Shown here piece after piece: positions 16,533 through 25,884 of a DNA stretch of 63,022 bases (position 1 is the first letter of the stretch; each line of letters opens with the position of its first letter). Under the pieces are notes generated by a model. That model was not told the DNA's origin and searched no databases. It worked only from the letters and a program-made list of their open reading frames with translations. The position numbers and the translations under genes were made by a program. Source of the DNA: a virus; the IMG/VR virus record IMGVR_UViG_3300031578_012080, positions 1 through 63,022 of that record. The stretch is one strand, 5' to 3'.

Positions 16533-17087
16533 TTAATCTTCTTTTTTCATAATCCGATCTGCATGATCGACAAGCTTCTTCCATAAATCTTTATCTTTAT
16601 ACTTTTTACTATATAAAAAATTTCTAATTTCTGCTTTTGTAAAACCCTGTTTTAACATGTCAATAATCTGTTCAATTCTTGCTTGAATCTCTCCAGCATC
16701 TGTAACATATTTTTCATAATCTACTGAATTATCACCCTTAGTATAATCTACATGCGGAAAATCTTTATAAATATTCTGAAAAATATGTGTGACCTCATGC
16801 GTAACAACAGATTTTGGATTGTTTAAATATTTCTTTACATCTGCTTCACTTTTAATATCATATCTATCAACTTCCCTTAATGTCATGTAAACTCTTTTTG
16901 TTTTGTGATTTGACGATCCTCTTTCATCTTGTTCTCTAAATTCAAGCTTTATTTTATCAAGAATTTTTTCTAAATCTTTTTTCTCCTTGCCCTCATAAAT
17001 TTCGAGAAGACGATCCAAAATATATTTTCTTTTCTTAGGTGCATCTTTTAAATAGTATGTTTTTTCTAAGAAATCATCTTTAGCCAT
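16533..17087 (-). CDS. putative zinc metalloprotease (HExxH)
   Basis: 184 aa. The only clear motif is VTHEVTHIFQNIY near residues 97-109, an HExxH zinc site followed by a helical extension. A later Glu (DAGEIQARIEQI, about 131-142) could be the third ligand. This is the layout of small zincins such as phage-encoded or toxin-like peptidases. Possible roles are virion-protein processing or cleavage of a host protein. No signal peptide is seen, so it would act in the cytoplasm or be packaged. Neighbours are unknown. Confidence 0.55.
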   Translation of the reverse strand: MAKDDFLEKTYYLKDAPKKRKYILDRLLEIYEGKEKKDLEKILDKIKLEFREQDERGSSNHKTKRVYMTLREVDRYDIKSEADVKKYLNNPKSVVTHEVTHIFQNIYKDFPHVDYTKGDNSVDYEKYVTDAGEIQARIEQIIDMLKQGFTKAEIRNFLYSKKYKDKDLWKKLVDHADRIMKKED

Positions 17088-17089
17088 AA

Positions 17090-17548
17090 TTAAAACCTAT
17101 TCAACGCCTCTTCAAATTTTTGTTTTAAAATGTTATTTATTCCATATTTACCATTATTATACGCTAAAACTGTTTTGTCTTTATTAGATTCTTTTAAAGA
17201 CAAATTCTTAATCATTTCAACTACAAATCCTTCTAAATTCTCTTTCTTTACATCTTCATTATCTTTTTTTAATTCATCACTTATTTTTTTAATTTGATTT
17301 TCAACATCAGATCTACTTATATTATCATCTTTTATCATTTCATAAAAACGGGAAATACTCACTTTTGCTGTTCCACCTGGGACAGTAATTGTTTTATCAT
17401 TCATTAAGTCATTATATAACTTTACTCTATCATCACGTGATAAAAACTCCATTAAAAAATCACCTTTGTCAATCCATGGTATGGAGATTTTTATTTTTGA
17501 AGCTTTTTCAAGAATAATATTATCAATAAGTTTATTTTCTTGTATCAT
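17090..17548 (-). CDS. unknown 152-aa protein
   Basis: 152 aa, highly charged and helical, starting MIQENKLIDNIILEKASKIK. No domain is recognised. It overlaps the end of the 596-aa gene by 17 bases and ends two bases before the metalloprotease-like gene, so all three are likely co-expressed and may work together. Confidence 0.55.
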   Translation of the reverse strand: MIQENKLIDNIILEKASKIKISIPWIDKGDFLMEFLSRDDRVKLYNDLMNDKTITVPGGTAKVSISRFYEMIKDDNISRSDVENQIKKISDELKKDNEDVKKENLEGFVVEMIKNLSLKESNKDKTVLAYNNGKYGINNILKQKFEEALNRF

Positions 17549-19322
17549 TTATAATATTCTCGATTATTGACGACTTACTTTCTTTATAGTTCATGTCACC
17601 GTCTAAATTTACTTTATTAAGCACATCATACGTTTCTTTGTTAATTTTTCTATCTTTTGATGCAGTTTTCCCAATATTTTTATTTTCTTCGGCCAACATA
17701 TTTTTAATATTTAATGCAAATGAAGCAACGATATTTCTATTACTTCTTTCATAAACTAACTCAGATTCATATTTTTCAATGTACTTGTTTGGCAAGAATG
17801 TCATAGCCTTCTTAAAGATCTTCTTAGCAGCTCTGGGTGAATTAGCGATAGGATTATTAGATAACATTAATCCTACCTTTTCACAACTACCAGATTTATT
17901 GTGGATACATCCTTTACAGTTTTTATTTGACTTCACTGCATGGATTAAACGTTTTCCTACATGACTGATATTAGAAAACGCTTTCCTCATTTCATCAGTT
18001 CTACAATTCGCATAAATATTAGAATCAATAAATACATACCCTAATTGACCATAATTTTTCTCAAGCTTACTTTTATTTTCTTTTACAAATCTTCGTACTT
18101 CATCAAGAGAAAATGCCTTTTTTAATCTTTGTTTTATTTCATCTAATGTTTTGCCGTTTGTCATAAGATTAAATGCATAATTTGTCATTCTTGATTCATT
18201 ATAATTAGCCTTATTCTCTAAATTGTTTACATCTTTTACAACTTCCTCATTCTTCAATTTCGCAAAATCAGTATCGAAATTGGAATGACTTTGTTTATTC
18301 ATAAAATCTTTAATTTTAGAAGCACTATAGATATTGAAATTTTCTACTTCTGTTGGTTTAAATCCTTCATCTAATAATCTTTTTGTTGCTTGTTTCTGAT
18401 CTAAACCATTAAAAATATGAGTTTTAAATACTGGAAATATCTCACCATTCTTTCTCTCTATAGAAACTCTTCTATTCTTTTCAATATTGTTTCTAACTAT
18501 TCTTTCTTTTGCTTGTTTCTTATCACTATCTCTTTTAAAAGAAACGACATTATCTTCATCAACCTTTGATGATGCTCTGATATTATCATCAAAATCTGAA
18601 ACAAAATCAGCCACAACTCTGTTTACGTCTTCACTTGCTAATCTTACAACATATTCTTTAACTATCGTTTCATTTATTGCTGACGAACTGGCAATTTTAT
18701 TGATGACAGCTTTAGCTTGACTCGAACTTGATATTTTTGGGTCTTGTTCAACTTTAAGATTGGTTAAAATACAATAACCTCGTTTTAACATTGAACAATC
18801 ATTACATTCTCCATCATCTCTTACTTTAGAGATAAATGATTGTGCTGCTTTTGTTCTATTTCTTAGATAACTTTTTATTTCATTACAATCTTTAAAACCT
18901 CTTTTATCAACATACACATAACCAATTTGTCCAAATTTGTCCATTAATGTTTTATACGCAAAACTATTAAGATATTGTCTTAAAAGTGATACTGCAAACT
19001 TACGCTTTAATTGCTCAATTAAACCATCAATGCTTGAACCATTATGTAATAAAACTAAGCATGCTTTTTCAATTTTCTTATTCTCTTGGTCATCTTTGAT
19101 TTCTTTATTGGCTACGGTTCTAACATTATCATCTGATAAATCAGTAGCCCTATCAAGATTTCTAGGATCATATTCAATATCAACTGTTTCAATCTTTTCG
19201 GGATCAAAATCAGCATTATCAGTTGCTAATTTATCAATATAATCAGGCAATTTATTTTTATCACTACCAATTATGCCTGAAAAGCCATTATCGAAAACAC
19301 CTTGAAATTCTTGAACACCCAT
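17532..19322 (-). CDS. 596-aa protein with an internal duplication and two Cys clusters
   Basis: Two copies of a module of about 165 aa are visible, at about 84-250 and 377-545. Each has a helix pair (KRKFAVSLLRQYL / KKAFSLDEVRRFV), then FGQIGYVYVDKRGFKDC / YGQLGYVFIDSNIYANC, about 27 residues later CNDC / CKGC, and a fourth Cys seven or eight residues on. In copy 1 the cysteines are 146, 173, 176 and 184. Four conserved Cys per copy suggest a metal or Fe-S site. The region between copies is Lys/Arg/Asp-rich. I recognise no family. It heads a group with a zincin-like gene. It has a clear AAGGAG site and a hairpin leader upstream. Confidence 0.65.
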   Translation of the reverse strand: MGVQEFQGVFDNGFSGIIGSDKNKLPDYIDKLATDNADFDPEKIETVDIEYDPRNLDRATDLSDDNVRTVANKEIKDDQENKKIEKACLVLLHNGSSIDGLIEQLKRKFAVSLLRQYLNSFAYKTLMDKFGQIGYVYVDKRGFKDCNEIKSYLRNRTKAAQSFISKVRDDGECNDCSMLKRGYCILTNLKVEQDPKISSSSQAKAVINKIASSSAINETIVKEYVVRLASEDVNRVVADFVSDFDDNIRASSKVDEDNVVSFKRDSDKKQAKERIVRNNIEKNRRVSIERKNGEIFPVFKTHIFNGLDQKQATKRLLDEGFKPTEVENFNIYSASKIKDFMNKQSHSNFDTDFAKLKNEEVVKDVNNLENKANYNESRMTNYAFNLMTNGKTLDEIKQRLKKAFSLDEVRRFVKENKSKLEKNYGQLGYVFIDSNIYANCRTDEMRKAFSNISHVGKRLIHAVKSNKNCKGCIHNKSGSCEKVGLMLSNNPIANSPRAAKKIFKKAMTFLPNKYIEKYESELVYERSNRNIVASFALNIKNMLAEENKNIGKTASKDRKINKETYDVLNKVNLDGDMNYKESKSSIIENIINDTRK

Positions 19323-19335
19323 AATAACTCCTTTT

Positions 19336-19366
19336 TTGCTTCTCCCTTAGCGGTCGATTGAAGCAA
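19336..19366 (-). promoter_or_regulatory. hairpin in the leader of the 596-aa gene
   Basis: On the minus strand TTGCTTC and GAAGCAA form a perfect seven-base stem around a 17-base loop containing GACCGC. The 3' arm runs straight into the AAAAGGAG ribosome site of the gene starting at 19322. The element is richer in G and C than the surrounding DNA. It could shield or present the ribosome site, stabilise mRNA, or be a weak terminator; the sequence does not decide. Confidence 0.4.
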
Positions 19367-19383
19367 GTTAAAATTTATTTATA

Positions 19384-19833
19384 TTAAGAAACTTTATCAG
19401 CTACACCATCTTCAAGCTCATTAAACATTCTTAAAACTGTTTTCCCATCTTCAGAAATTTTCCAAAAATCACCTGTCTCAAGATCTTGATAAACTTGTTT
19501 TTCAGCAAATTTAAAAATACCAAGTTGTCTGAATAATTTTGCTGTCTTAATAGGAAGTTTATCAGTTGCACCTTTTACATTATTAAATTGAGTTGCAATA
19601 CCATCAAAAACATGAAAATGTGATTCACCTGACTGTATTCTTCTAATTTCAGCATCTAAAGTATCTCCTGCAATTATATCATGTCTGGCAATCTTTCTAA
19701 TAACTGCACATGCCTGTTCTTTTGTAAAATTGCCGGTAAGAATACTTTTGTTATCTTCAAAAATTTGTATTTCACCTTCATCATCAATGTGCAATTTATC
19801 CAAAAAATCTGATTGACCTTCTCTTCTTACCAT
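19384..19833 (-). CDS. unknown 149-aa protein
   Basis: 149 aa, starting MVRREGQSDFLDKLHIDDE. Mixed alpha/beta, acidic at both ends, with an AGDTLDAEIRRIQSGESHFHVFDG segment in the middle. No motif is recognised. It lies upstream of the 596-aa gene and is separated from it by about 60 bases that carry a hairpin. Confidence 0.6.
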   Translation of the reverse strand: MVRREGQSDFLDKLHIDDEGEIQIFEDNKSILTGNFTKEQACAVIRKIARHDIIAGDTLDAEIRRIQSGESHFHVFDGIATQFNNVKGATDKLPIKTAKLFRQLGIFKFAEKQVYQDLETGDFWKISEDGKTVLRMFNELEDGVADKVS

Positions 19834-19855
19834 ATTGTGCTCCTTATATGTTATA

Positions 19856-20053
19856 TTATTTTATCTTCCGCTTTTTTAATAATTTGTTTCCTTTTATCAA
19901 CCAAACATTCTCAAAATCAATATTTTCAAATGGATCTTCCTTTTTAATACTTTCAATAAATGCTCTTTGTAATGTAAAATTAAAAGCCTTTTTTGTAAAA
20001 ACTTTATCTAAAAATGAACTTTGTTCTGCACGTGTAAACTTATACATCTTCAA
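19856..20053 (-). CDS. unknown 65-aa protein
   Basis: 65 aa, basic, starting MKMYKFTRAEQSSFLDKVF. The phrase QSxFLDK is shared with the next gene product (QSDFLDKLHI), which may mean a common interaction motif or chance. No domain is recognised. It overlaps the 126-aa gene upstream by 14 bases. Confidence 0.55.
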   Translation of the reverse strand: MKMYKFTRAEQSSFLDKVFTKKAFNFTLQRAFIESIKKEDPFENIDFENVWLIKGNKLLKKRKIK

Positions 20054-20420
20054 CTACCTCAACATCTGTATCATCTATATTACCTTTATCTTCCACGTCT
20101 TCTTTTGGCTTTTTTTCTTTTTTGGATTTTTCTTTAATTTTTGTTCCATCTCTAAATTCACTTATTTTTTCCAATTTATCGGCTAAAAAATTTAATGTTT
20201 TGGAAAATTCTTTTGCATATGATCTCAATACAGATGGTGCTGTTTTTAAAACACCATCACTAATTTGATCTAATCTTACCAATTCTATAATATCTAAAAA
20301 TATTGTTTGGTTTGAATACCCTTTCATAATTGCATTCAAAATGGCATGAATAAAATTACTTTTTGCATTTTGTTCAACTGATTCTGTAAGTACGTTAATT
20401 CTATCTGATTTTTTTTCCAT
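20040..20420 (-). CDS. unknown 126-aa protein with charged tail
   Basis: 126 aa. The first 85 residues are helical (MEKKSDRINVLTESVEQNAK onward). The last 40 are a Lys-rich stretch followed by a Glu/Asp-rich tail, probably disordered. No family is recognised. It overlaps the following 65-aa gene and is separated from the HTH gene by about 85 bases with nothing clear in them. Confidence 0.55.
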   Translation of the reverse strand: MEKKSDRINVLTESVEQNAKSNFIHAILNAIMKGYSNQTIFLDIIELVRLDQISDGVLKTAPSVLRSYAKEFSKTLNFLADKLEKISEFRDGTKIKEKSKKEKKPKEDVEDKGNIDDTDVEVVEDV

Positions 20421-20505
20421 TTAAATATCCTTAGAAAATAAGAACAAACCAAATTAATAATATATGGTGTTATTATAGATATTATAAAAAGAAAAGAAAA
20501 GAAGA

Positions 20506-21222
20506 TTAAAGATGCAATTCTGGTTTTAATTTTACACGTGATTGTGTACAGTAAAGGGAGTTGTATTGTTGAAGTATATTAAAAATCTTGAGATATTTTT
20601 GTGCAGTTTTGTATCTTTCACTTTTATCATTAGGAATATTTCTTATTTTTTTAACACCAAGTGTTATTCTAATTCCTACCGTTCTATTTGTCATCTTTTT
20701 ATTTTCAATAATAATAATGTTGTCAGTTGCTTTTTTAAGATCATGTTCCTTAAAATATTCAACCATTGCAATCTTTTGTTTTTTAGTAACGTTATTACTA
20801 AGAAACTCTTCCATTTCAATTATATCAACTTGTCTAAGCATATATAATAATTTAATTCGTTTAAGTGATCTTTTTCTATAATAACATACCATTTCTTGAG
20901 AAACTTCTAATATTTTACCTATTATCTCCTGTTTTTTCTTAAAGAAATACGTAAAAACTATAACATATTTTTCTATTTCTGGAAGCATAGTATTAATTAT
21001 ATATAAAATTTCATCAATTTTAGCTTGTTTATCGATAGAGATTGAAATATCATTATTTTTATATAATGAATCAACATCGCTAAAAAATTTATCAATAATA
21101 GAACCATCAACTGCAATTTCTGTATTATGATATGTGTAGCCTTCAGCTTTTAGAATACTCAGTTTATTTTGAACTGTATTTGAAGAGTTACTAAAAGTAC
21201 TAAATGCATCTTTAGTTATCAT
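20506..21222 (-). CDS. sigma-70 region 4-like helix-turn-helix protein
   Basis: About 238 aa from the ATG at 21222, chosen because AGAGG lies six bases upstream. A longer frame to 21282 would overlap the small zinc gene. The stretch IIGKILEVSQEMVCYYRKRSL about residues 98-118 has the pattern of a sigma region 4 or LuxR-type HTH (IA..L.vS...V......A). A second helical HTH-like stretch follows (VTKKQKIAMVEYFKEH). It may be a phage transcription factor acting with host RNA polymerase. No region 2 is visible. Confidence 0.45.
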   Translation of the reverse strand: MITKDAFSTFSNSSNTVQNKLSILKAEGYTYHNTEIAVDGSIIDKFFSDVDSLYKNNDISISIDKQAKIDEILYIINTMLPEIEKYVIVFTYFFKKKQEIIGKILEVSQEMVCYYRKRSLKRIKLLYMLRQVDIIEMEEFLSNNVTKKQKIAMVEYFKEHDLKKATDNIIIIENKKMTNRTVGIRITLGVKKIRNIPNDKSERYKTAQKYLKIFNILQQYNSLYCTQSRVKLKPELHL

Positions 21223-21376
21223 CATTTTCCTCTTCTTCATTTGATTTATTGCAGGAACAACTGTTGCAGATAAGAGTACCATTCTTTAATATTTCACCTT
21301 TATTAATTCCACATATAGTACATTTACCAGAAAGAATTGTTATTTTTTGAGGTGTTCCAATTTTAGTAAAAGCCAT
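21212..21376 (-). CDS. small zinc-finger protein
   Basis: 54 aa from the ATG at 21376 (MAFTKIGTP), which has GGAGA seven bases upstream; a longer frame to 21397 overlaps the ligase-like gene. It contains CTIC and CNSCSC about 16 residues apart, a compact zinc finger, followed by an acidic Glu/Asp/Asn tail. Its stop overlaps the start of the HTH gene, so the two may act together. Function unknown. Confidence 0.6.
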   Translation of the reverse strand: MAFTKIGTPQKITILSGKCTICGINKGEILKNGTLICNSCSCNKSNEEEENDDN

Positions 21377-21378
21377 AA

Positions 21379-22305
21379 TTAGTTCTCCATTATACATTCT
21401 TCAGGTTTTATATCAAATCTCATTCGATAATATTTTGGTTCTAAAAAATACATTTGATATCTGTCTAAAGCTTTTATCTCTACAACTTTACCAATATAAT
21501 CGCTTTTATTTTCAAATAAATCTCTTCTAATAGAAATGTCACTTATTGCACCGATTTTTTGAATATCTATTAAAATACCATTTGAATATTGACCTATAGA
21601 AATAGAACAACACTCTCCTTCTCTCTTAGGAGTATCAAATGCATCCATTAAAACAACAAGATAAGACTTTAAAAATTTAAGTATTTTCCATGCATTTGAC
21701 TTATAAAAATGATAAAATGATGTTGGTTTTCTTAAATAAAAAATAGGTGACTGCCCAATTACACCATTTAATGGTTTGTTTTTATAAAAAGAAGGGAAAT
21801 AAATTTTTGATTTTTTTATTTGTTCCATATCTATAATATTATCTTCAATTATTTTTCTTCTTTGTTCAAAATAAGTACTACTTAAGTCTTTTCCATCAAA
21901 GTAAATGACATCATAAATTATAAAAACAGGCATACCGTATTTATCAAATAACTTATTCATATTATCTAGCCCATGTTTATAAAATCTCAAAATATCTTTT
22001 AAAAAACATGAACCATCTAAAATTAAAATACCATCCAATAATGTGTTTCTTGGTAAATATAATCTTTTTAATCCATTTACAATATAATCAAATTTTTTAT
22101 GAAATAAACGAATATGTGGATCTATTTTTTGAATTTTACCATTAAATGTGATATCCTCTTTTATGAGGCACTGTAATCTTAAGCCTTGTTTTATAGATTC
22201 GGCAATATAATTTGACTCTTGAATATATTTTTGTAAAATATCTTCTGGTTTATCGGTTACAATTTTCTTTGGCAACATCAAGTTGACAAAATTAGCCATG
22301 CACAA
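21379..22305 (-). CDS. ATP-dependent DNA ligase-like nucleotidyltransferase
   Basis: 308 aa. The ligase/capping-enzyme order can be followed: CLIKEDITFNGKI as motif I with a Lys but KEDI instead of KxDG; LLDGILILDG as motif III; FIIYDVIYFDGKDL with EQRRKII as motif IIIa; WKILKFLKSYLVV as motif V; then an OB domain (GILIDIQKIG, YIGKVVEIKAL) ending in YYRMRFDIKPEEC. It would seal nicks during replication and recombination. Motif I is degenerate, so activity is uncertain. It is translationally coupled to the SbcC-like gene. Confidence 0.6.
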   Translation of the reverse strand: MCMANFVNLMLPKKIVTDKPEDILQKYIQESNYIAESIKQGLRLQCLIKEDITFNGKIQKIDPHIRLFHKKFDYIVNGLKRLYLPRNTLLDGILILDGSCFLKDILRFYKHGLDNMNKLFDKYGMPVFIIYDVIYFDGKDLSSTYFEQRRKIIEDNIIDMEQIKKSKIYFPSFYKNKPLNGVIGQSPIFYLRKPTSFYHFYKSNAWKILKFLKSYLVVLMDAFDTPKREGECCSISIGQYSNGILIDIQKIGAISDISIRRDLFENKSDYIGKVVEIKALDRYQMYFLEPKYYRMRFDIKPEECIMEN

Positions 22306-24691
22306 CTTCTACCTTACTTCCTGAAGTAGTTTTATTTATAATAATTTCATCCTTTTGTAAAATATTTTTGAGCTCTTCAATATGAGTAATTACAAAAATC
22401 TGCTTATACTCTTTTGAAATAGAATGTATTATTTTTCCAAATTGTTCTATTCCATGTTTATCTAGTTTTGCAATTTTTTCATCTATAATTAATGCTTCGT
22501 GTTTTTTACCTGCTCTCATAGATAATAGACTTGCCAATCCAAAAATAATACTAAAAACTATTCTTACTGTTTCACCACCCGAATAGTTCTGTAGATTCCT
22601 CAAATCATTTTCACCTTCATCAACATATATTTCAAGTCCACCACCTTTTTTTCTTTCACCACTTTGGGTCTTTGGATCTAAATCAAATTTTATTTTTATT
22701 TTATCTGAACCATCATTAAATTCCCGCATCAAATTATTAGAATATTTTTCCAACATAGGAATTGCATTTTGCATCAACATTTTTTGAATTCCATCTTTCC
22801 CAAAATATTTTGTTAAATGCAAAAATGCTGATTTATATTTTCCATGACTTTTATTTTCTTCATTCAATTTATCAATATGTTTACGTGTTTTTTCAAAATC
22901 CTCTAATTTATCTTTTGCAATTCCTATTTCAATATTTCTTTTTGATATAACTTCATCATACTCTTTCATTTTTTCTTTTGTTAATTCAATTACACTATTT
23001 ATATTTTCCAGTTGTTCTTCATAATCATCACAATCCTTTTCTTTTATTTTCTTTACTTCTTCTTCTTTCTTTTTTATAGCCTCATCAAATTTATTAATTT
23101 CAATTTGTATATCTTCTCTATCTTTTTTCACATCTTTAAAATATTTTTCAATATCTTTTTCCTTCTGCACAAATACATTTATTTTTTCAGTCAAAGTATT
23201 AAACTTATTTTTTTGCTCATTTAGTGTTTGTATATCGTGAATCTTATTATTAAATTTTTTTGAAAATTCATCGTAAATACTTGATAATGTTGAAATATTA
23301 TCTCGATTATCAGCCATTTCATTATTTTTTATGTCTTCACTTGCTTTTAATTTATTTATTTTACCATATATTCCTGTTAATTTAATATTTATGACATTTT
23401 CTTTTTCTTTTATTTCTGCAAGCTCTGCAAGCTTATCACTTTTATAGTCATCTTTATAGTCATTATTAATTACTTCACATTGTTTCTCAGTTATTGGGCA
23501 TACATTTCCGAATTCCTCGATCTTATTCAATAACTTATTCACTTGAGCTTTTTCAGAAATTATTGTTGCTTTTTCTTTTTCATCTTCTTTTGTCTTTTCA
23601 TCTTCTTCTCTTATCTTCTTTCGTATATCACTTAATGATTTTTCTAATTCAATAATCAAATTTTCTTTTTCTTCTTTTTCTTTTTTAACATTAGACATTT
23701 TTGTTTCAATTAAATCATAAGATTCAATAATATTTGTATATTTTTCTATTTGAACATTTACTTCTACTTCTATTTCATTTCTAAATCCATCAACATTTTC
23801 TTTTTCTCTATCATACTTTAATCTTTGTTCACCCTCTTCTTTTTCAATCTCTTCTAAATCATCTAACAAACGGTTAAAATTCCTTGACAATTCAATTATT
23901 TCATTATTTATATTTTCAGTCTTACTTTTCTGTTCTTCTATACTATTACAGATGTTCTGTTTTTTATCTAAATATTTATCTAATTCCTCCATCTCTTCAT
24001 CTCTTAATTTGCTATGATCTATGAGTGATTCTTTACTAGATTTAAGATCATTTTTAATCTGACTTTCGTCTTTTAACTTCTCTTCACGATCTTCAATTAA
24101 TCGTTTGTTAATAATAATTTTTTCATCATATTCTTTAGACTTTTTACTTGATATTTTTGATGCGATTTCATATACATCAATATCCAATAATTCTCTAAAT
24201 ATTGTTTTTCTTTCACTACTTGTTCCATTAATGAATGCCAATGATTCTCTTTCATTGAGATATATTGTTGAGCTATATGTTTTAGCACTCAATCCTAATA
24301 TTGTTTCAATTTTTTTATCAGTTATTTTCCAATCATCTTGTCTCTCACCATTATTTCTATCATAAAATACTTCATGTGTAGCCGATGAACCACGCTTTTT
24401 ATTTCTTACACTTTTCCATCTTTTTCCATCTATCCAAAAAATAACTGCAGTGAATAACTCATCTGATGTCCAGTTTATATAATCATCTAAAATATCACTT
24501 CTTCCTGCTTCTTTCCCAAAAAGATTAAATGGAATCATTTCAAATAGTGAAGATTTACCTGAACCATTTGATAGATCAACATCATCATGTATTTTTCCAG
24601 TTACAAGACAATTTGTTATTCCACTTAAATCAACTACCTGTTTTTCTTGATAGCTTAAAAATCCGCCCAATTCCAATTTTTCAATCAGCAT
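22292..24691 (-). CDS. sbcC: SbcC/Rad50/gp46-like recombination ATPase
   Basis: 799 aa SMC-like ATPase that partners the SbcD-like nuclease. Walker A is SNGSGKSS near residues 42-49. A long coiled coil runs from about 180 to 620, interrupted near the apex by CPITEKQC (Cys398 and Cys405). The C-terminal half has the signature NYSGGETVR and the Walker B segment ALIIDEKIAKLD followed by VITHIEEL. The hook has C-x6-C rather than the usual CxxC. The ATG overlaps the SbcD stop (TAATG). Confidence 0.92.
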   Translation of the reverse strand: MLIEKLELGGFLSYQEKQVVDLSGITNCLVTGKIHDDVDLSNGSGKSSLFEMIPFNLFGKEAGRSDILDDYINWTSDELFTAVIFWIDGKRWKSVRNKKRGSSATHEVFYDRNNGERQDDWKITDKKIETILGLSAKTYSSTIYLNERESLAFINGTSSERKTIFRELLDIDVYEIASKISSKKSKEYDEKIIINKRLIEDREEKLKDESQIKNDLKSSKESLIDHSKLRDEEMEELDKYLDKKQNICNSIEEQKSKTENINNEIIELSRNFNRLLDDLEEIEKEEGEQRLKYDREKENVDGFRNEIEVEVNVQIEKYTNIIESYDLIETKMSNVKKEKEEKENLIIELEKSLSDIRKKIREEDEKTKEDEKEKATIISEKAQVNKLLNKIEEFGNVCPITEKQCEVINNDYKDDYKSDKLAELAEIKEKENVINIKLTGIYGKINKLKASEDIKNNEMADNRDNISTLSSIYDEFSKKFNNKIHDIQTLNEQKNKFNTLTEKINVFVQKEKDIEKYFKDVKKDREDIQIEINKFDEAIKKKEEEVKKIKEKDCDDYEEQLENINSVIELTKEKMKEYDEVISKRNIEIGIAKDKLEDFEKTRKHIDKLNEENKSHGKYKSAFLHLTKYFGKDGIQKMLMQNAIPMLEKYSNNLMREFNDGSDKIKIKFDLDPKTQSGERKKGGGLEIYVDEGENDLRNLQNYSGGETVRIVFSIIFGLASLLSMRAGKKHEALIIDEKIAKLDKHGIEQFGKIIHSISKEYKQIFVITHIEELKNILQKDEIIINKTTSGSKVEVVHG

Positions 24692-25884
24692 TATTTTACC
24701 TCAACGTTTAATACTTCATCAAGAATTTTTTTTCCCTCATCAACAATTATTTGATGTACATCTTTTTTAACTTCATCTTTCTTACCATCTGCATATTTAC
24801 TAAAAATATCCATATGGTCCAGTTCAGACATTTCTTTAACACTTATTTCAGATTTATCGTCTTCGTGGATTTCTGTTATTACTTTGCCAACATAGTTCCA
24901 TGATTTTTCTCTCAATTTTTTCTCAAGATCATCAATAGGAATCACTTTTTTATCAATTGCTTTTATTGTTAACTTTAATCTTGTTATTGAATATTTTAAA
25001 TTTGGTTCAATTTTTACAATTTCCTCTAATGTATTAAATTGTTCAATTGAATCACCTGTTAAATCAGCCTCAATTGTCATGAAATTTCTATCTTTAACTT
25101 CTATAAATTCATCTCTTCCATTTTCATAAAAATAAAAACCTTTTTTCTCTCCTTCTTCCCCAAAATCAACTTTTGCAATAGAACCCATATGCCGACAAAA
25201 ACTATTTAGTTCTTGTTGTTTATGTATATCTCCTAAATATACTTTTGTCCAAACTTTTTCATCAAATATTTTTAGTGGTATTGCTTTTCCATGTGACACA
25301 TATCCCAAATCAATACTGTTTCCAATTTTTGATGCATCTGTTCCAAAATGACCAAAAAATAATTTATGATCTGCTTGTGAAGCCTTTGCCCTTAATTGTA
25401 GTGCATCTATATGTTTCATTTGGTAATCATGAAATTCTTCTTTCTTAATATTCATTTCAATTTTATTAATATGAGGAAAAAAACATAATGTTGCACAATG
25501 TTTATCAATATTGAAAATTTCTTCTTTTTCAATAACATGTAAATTTGGTATTTGAGTGCTTAATTCCACAAGTTCCACAAGATCATGCGCTCTTGTTCTT
25601 CCTTGATCATGATTACCAAGCATTAAATAAACATCAATATCAAATGAAAGCATTTTTTCTATCTTTTGTGACAATAATCTTCTGAATATTTGATCAGGTC
25701 TTTTAATATGATAAAAATCACCAGTTATAATAATCATGTCTACATTTTGTTTTACAGCATAATCAATAGCTTGCTCAACATTATTAAGTATATCTTGTGT
25801 TCTTGTATCATATCCAAGATCAACATCCATTTTTCCATATTTATATCGACCTAAATGAATATCTGATAAAATTACTGCTTTCAT
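24691..25884 (-). CDS. sbcD: SbcD/Mre11/gp47-like nuclease
   Basis: 397 aa metallophosphoesterase. The five motifs are present: LSDIHLG (7-13), ITGDFYH, LGNHDQG, FFGHFG and YLGDIHKQ. It forms a complex with the SbcC-like ATPase to resect DNA ends for recombination-dependent replication, as T4 gp46/gp47 do. The C-terminal 120 residues after the nuclease domain are acidic and would hold the SbcC-binding part. Adjacent genes (RecA, RuvC-like, ligase-like) form a recombination operon. Confidence 0.92.
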   Translation of the reverse strand: MKAVILSDIHLGRYKYGKMDVDLGYDTRTQDILNNVEQAIDYAVKQNVDMIIITGDFYHIKRPDQIFRRLLSQKIEKMLSFDIDVYLMLGNHDQGRTRAHDLVELVELSTQIPNLHVIEKEEIFNIDKHCATLCFFPHINKIEMNIKKEEFHDYQMKHIDALQLRAKASQADHKLFFGHFGTDASKIGNSIDLGYVSHGKAIPLKIFDEKVWTKVYLGDIHKQQELNSFCRHMGSIAKVDFGEEGEKKGFYFYENGRDEFIEVKDRNFMTIEADLTGDSIEQFNTLEEIVKIEPNLKYSITRLKLTIKAIDKKVIPIDDLEKKLREKSWNYVGKVITEIHEDDKSEISVKEMSELDHMDIFSKYADGKKDEVKKDVHQIIVDEGKKILDEVLNVEVK

